64,000 bases of DNA, taken from NCBI RefSeq assembly GCF_014217805.1, contig NZ_CP055156.1:2424585-2488584 (forward strand). The letters are read 5' to 3'. Under the pieces are notes generated by a model that saw only the letters and a program-made list of their open reading frames with translations, searched no databases and had not been told where the DNA came from. Source of the DNA: Adhaeribacter swui (GTDB taxonomy: Bacteria > Bacteroidota > Bacteroidia > Cytophagales > Hymenobacteraceae). Below are positions 61,869 to 64,000 of the stretch, piece after piece. The stretch's first letter is position 1; each line of letters opens with the position of its first letter. A program made the position numbers and the translations under genes.

Positions 61869-62906
61869 ATGGACAGCCAAAAGCTAGAAAGGTTCTTTAA
61901 AAACGAATGTACCCCGGCCGAGGAGCAAGAGGTGCTGGAGTGGTTTCGGAACGAGGAGCTAAATGCCCACCAGGAGCAGGAACTGGCTAAAATGTGGGAA
62001 CAGGAAACCAGCCAACCAACAAACGACCACAACCCAACCGAAATATTAGCCAGAATAAAAGCTTCCATGCACCAAAACTACCCTGAAATGCGGGTAGCCG
62101 GTTCTGAAATAAATAAGGAAACAGAAAAGCTTGCAGGGAAAATAGAGTGGAAGAAATGGTATAAAATGGCGGCGGCTATTTTATTGCCTATCTGTTTATT
62201 AACTGTGGTGGTGCATTATTACATAAGTGAGCGCAATGCCGCCCAAATGGTAATAGCCGAAACCTTGCCGGGCGTTAGAAAAACCATATCCTTAGAAGAT
62301 GGGTCCACGATAACCTTAAACGGGAGTAGCAAAGTGGTATACCGGCAACATTTTCCGGATGATGCCCGGGAAATTACTTTAACCGGCGAAGCTTTTTTTG
62401 AAGTAGCCAAAGATAAATCGCGGCCTTTTATTGTAAAAACCGGACCTATTGCCACGCAGGCCTTAGGCACTTCCTTTAACATTAATTACCGCAATAATGC
62501 CCCCTACATAGTGGTAGCCCTCGCCACCGGAGTGGTCCGGATTGACCAGGAAATCAATCAAAATAAAACCGAGCTCACGAAACTCAGGCCAAACCAGCAG
62601 TTGATTTACGATAAAAAGACTGCCCGTTTTGAGCTGCAACCCTACGATGCCCGCGTGATTTTGGGCTGGCGCCGGGGTATTTTATTCTTTAATCAGGCCA
62701 GCCTGACGGAAGTAGTTAGCCGCTTAGAAAACTGGTACGGCATACCAATTGAATTAGCGGGTAAAGTTCCGGAAAAAACCGCAGAATGGAATTACACCGG
62801 CGAGTATAACAACCAGGCGCTGGAAGATGTGCTAACCGGCATCAGCTTCGTGAAAGATTTTACCTTCGAGAAAAAAGAAAATAAAATAGTGATACACTTT
62901 AACTAA
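61869..62906 (+). CDS. FecR family anti-sigma regulator with DUF4974
   Basis: 345 residues from the ATG at 61869 (an in-frame TTG precedes it by one codon). N-terminal cytosolic anti-sigma part (LERFFKNECTPAEEQEVLEW), one membrane helix (about 97-117, KMAAAILLPICLLTVVVHYY), FecR beta-domain (ISLEDGSTITLNGSSKVVYR, ITLTGEAFFEVAKDKSRPF) and C-terminal DUF4974 (LFFNQASLTEVVSRLENWYG). Transduces receptor occupancy to the sigma factor encoded divergently. Followed by the SusC gene. Confidence 0.95.
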   Translation: MDSQKLERFFKNECTPAEEQEVLEWFRNEELNAHQEQELAKMWEQETSQPTNDHNPTEILARIKASMHQNYPEMRVAGSEINKETEKLAGKIEWKKWYKMAAAILLPICLLTVVVHYYISERNAAQMVIAETLPGVRKTISLEDGSTITLNGSSKVVYRQHFPDDAREITLTGEAFFEVAKDKSRPFIVKTGPIATQALGTSFNINYRNNAPYIVVALATGVVRIDQEINQNKTELTKLRPNQQLIYDKKTARFELQPYDARVILGWRRGILFFNQASLTEVVSRLENWYGIPIELAGKVPEKTAEWNYTGEYNNQALEDVLTGISFVKDFTFEKKENKIVIHFN

Positions 62907-62942
62907 CCCGCTTGGCCTATGCAGGAATAAATTTAAAAAATA

Positions 62943-62972
62943 GCCGTCAGGTTTTAATTAAAACCCGACGGC
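62943..62972. repeat. Hairpin between fecR and susC
   Basis: GCCGTC-A-GGTTTT-AATT-AAAACC-C-GACGGC, i.e. 12 pairs with one mismatch, and no T run. May be an attenuator or transcript-processing site between fecR and the receptor gene. Confidence 0.5.
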
Positions 62973-63053
62973 CTGGCCCTTAAGGTACTTATGTTGGCGC
63001 ATAAACCCCTTAAAAAGGCATGGTATTATAATAAAAATCTTAAGCCCAAATTT

Positions 63054-64000
63054 ATGAAACTAAACTTACTCTACCTACTTCCGAGGGTAGCAAAAACCCT
63101 ATTGCCCGGACTTTTCCTTTTTCTAATTACTTTTTCTATTGTTCTGGCCGAGGACCTTCCTTTGCAGAACCTGAATAAAGCGAAGGTTACTTTAAACCTC
63201 TCCAACGTTTCCTTAAAAGAATTTATAGCCGCCATCGAAACCCAAACTCCCTACCGGTTTACCTTGGATGAGCAAGAGGTAGACCAGGTAGGCCGCATCT
63301 CCGTTAATGCGCAAAACGAATCGCTGTTAAAAATACTGGAACAGGTAACGGCCAGCAACAACCTGGAATTTAAACAGATAAATAACAACATCCACCTGCG
63401 GCAACAAAAAAGCAAAATTTTAAAAAACGAACAGAATAACCAAAGTTTAAAAAAGCCGGTGCCAGCCCGGGTTTCGGGAGTGGTAAAATCGGTTACCGGC
63501 GAAACTTTGCCCGGCGTAACCGTTTTGGTAAAGGGAACTACCGTGGGCACTACCACCGCCACCGATGGCAGTTATACCTTAGATGTACCGGATAACACGG
63601 GTACTTTGGTGTTTTCGTTTATTGGTTTTATTACCCGGGAAGTTCCGGTAAATTCAGAAGCGGTAATAAACGTAACTTTAACAGAAGACACCCAGAGCTT
63701 GAAGGAAGTGGTAGTAGTGGGCTATGGTACCCAGCAAAGAGGAGATATTACCAGTGCAGTAGCCACCGTTTCTACCAAAAGTATCGAGAACCAGCCATTA
63801 GCCGGGCTCGACCAGGCCATTGCGGGTCAGGCGGCGGGGGTGCAGGCGGCGCAGCGGTCCGGCACGCCGGGCGGTGGGGTAACAGTACGGGTTCGCGGTA
63901 CGGGCTCTATCGGAGCGGGCAACGAGCCGCTTTACGTGGTAGATGGCTTCCCGATTGAAGGCGATTACAACCGCGATTTAAACCCGCTGGCTACCATTAA
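63054..64000 (+). CDS. SusC/RagA-type TonB-dependent receptor, 3' end outside the window
   Basis: About 315 codons are visible. Signal peptide (LPRVAKTLLPGLFLFLITFS), STN domain (NKAKVTLNLSNVSLKEFIAA ... LLKILEQVTASNNLEFKQIN), carboxypeptidase-regulatory-like domain (VSGVVKSVTGETLPGVTVLV, GSYTLDVPDNTGTLVFSFIG) and the start of the plug (LKEVVVVGYGTQQRGDITSA, GLDQAIAGQAAGVQ). An upstream in-frame ATG at 62991 could give 21 more residues. The STN domain plus FecR neighbour indicates a signal-transducing glycan/oligosaccharide transporter. A SusD gene would be expected downstream. Confidence 0.93.
   Translation, partial: MKLNLLYLLPRVAKTLLPGLFLFLITFSIVLAEDLPLQNLNKAKVTLNLSNVSLKEFIAAIETQTPYRFTLDEQEVDQVGRISVNAQNESLLKILEQVTASNNLEFKQINNNIHLRQQKSKILKNEQNNQSLKKPVPARVSGVVKSVTGETLPGVTVLVKGTTVGTTTATDGSYTLDVPDNTGTLVFSFIGFITREVPVNSEAVINVTLTEDTQSLKEVVVVGYGTQQRGDITSAVATVSTKSIENQPLAGLDQAIAGQAAGVQAAQRSGTPGGGVTVRVRGTGSIGAGNEPLYVVDGFPIEGDYNRDLNPLATI

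Noticed and set aside
1-64000. CRISPR array, tRNA or rRNA genes, insertion-sequence transposase
   Set aside because: No regularly spaced direct repeats, no cloverleaf-like or rRNA sequence, and no transposase frame was found in the window.

Overview
The window reads as chromosome of an aerobic member of the Bacteroidota, most likely Cytophagales/Hymenobacteraceae (Adhaeribacter-like; the genus is an inference). Supporting signs are TAnnTTTG-type -7 promoter boxes, almost no Shine-Dalgarno sequences, a 64-residue S21 protein, ECF sigma / FecR (DUF4974) / SusC modules, DUF4136 and DUF692 proteins, and many TTTAAA-centred AT palindromes inside and between genes. No rRNA, tRNA, CRISPR array, prophage or transposase gene was seen.

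Layout. 1-12 kb: 3' end of an SRPBCC-like protein, penicillin acylase, S9 peptidase, GNAT, PAP2 phosphatase, metK, then a minus-strand rpsU-xer-hpf cluster and an acyl-CoA dehydrogenase. 13.6-18.8 kb: an exopolysaccharide module (Wza-like exporter, Wzc-like tyrosine autokinase, CpsB-type phosphatase) plus an NAD-dependent epimerase. 18.8-32.6 kb: TPR protein, phosphosulfolactate synthase, DedA, aroE, an ECF sigma factor with its membrane partner, lipoproteins, uvrB, small enzymes and a frameshifted GNAT gene. 32.6-42.7 kb: a repeat-rich intergenic block, a B12-binding radical SAM protein, a LysR/methyltransferase divergent pair, and a metal-handling group (CDF transporter, His/Met-rich outer membrane protein, HMA-AraC fusion). 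42.8-46.2 kb: a cobalamin-uptake operon (riboswitch, BtuB-like receptor, BtuG-like propeller lipoprotein). 46.2-57.8 kb: hairpin repeats, DUF4136, 3-methyladenine glycosylase, an MNIO/DUF692 enzyme with an adjacent 57-residue candidate precursor peptide, SDR, map, ArsR/AHSA1-VOC, hydrolase and macrolide phosphotransferase. 57.9-60.9 kb: a minus-strand string of short foreign-looking genes separated by attC-like palindromes, i.e. an integron cassette array without integrase (CALIN). 61-64 kb: ECF sigma factor divergent from fecR and a SusC-type receptor cut by the window end.

The two most notable systems are (1) the lipoprotein-like peptide ending in CPGCGMG, 33 bp upstream of and co-directional with the MNIO enzyme, which looks like a RiPP precursor/modifying-enzyme pair; and (2) the attC-separated cassette array carrying a zeta-type kinase with a small overlapping partner. 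Intergenic space is rich in dispersed repeats: a MITE-like element with TGTTTAGCATT-type ends, a 150-220 bp long-hairpin repeat in three copies, and families of small hairpins that keep the loop while the stem sequence changes.
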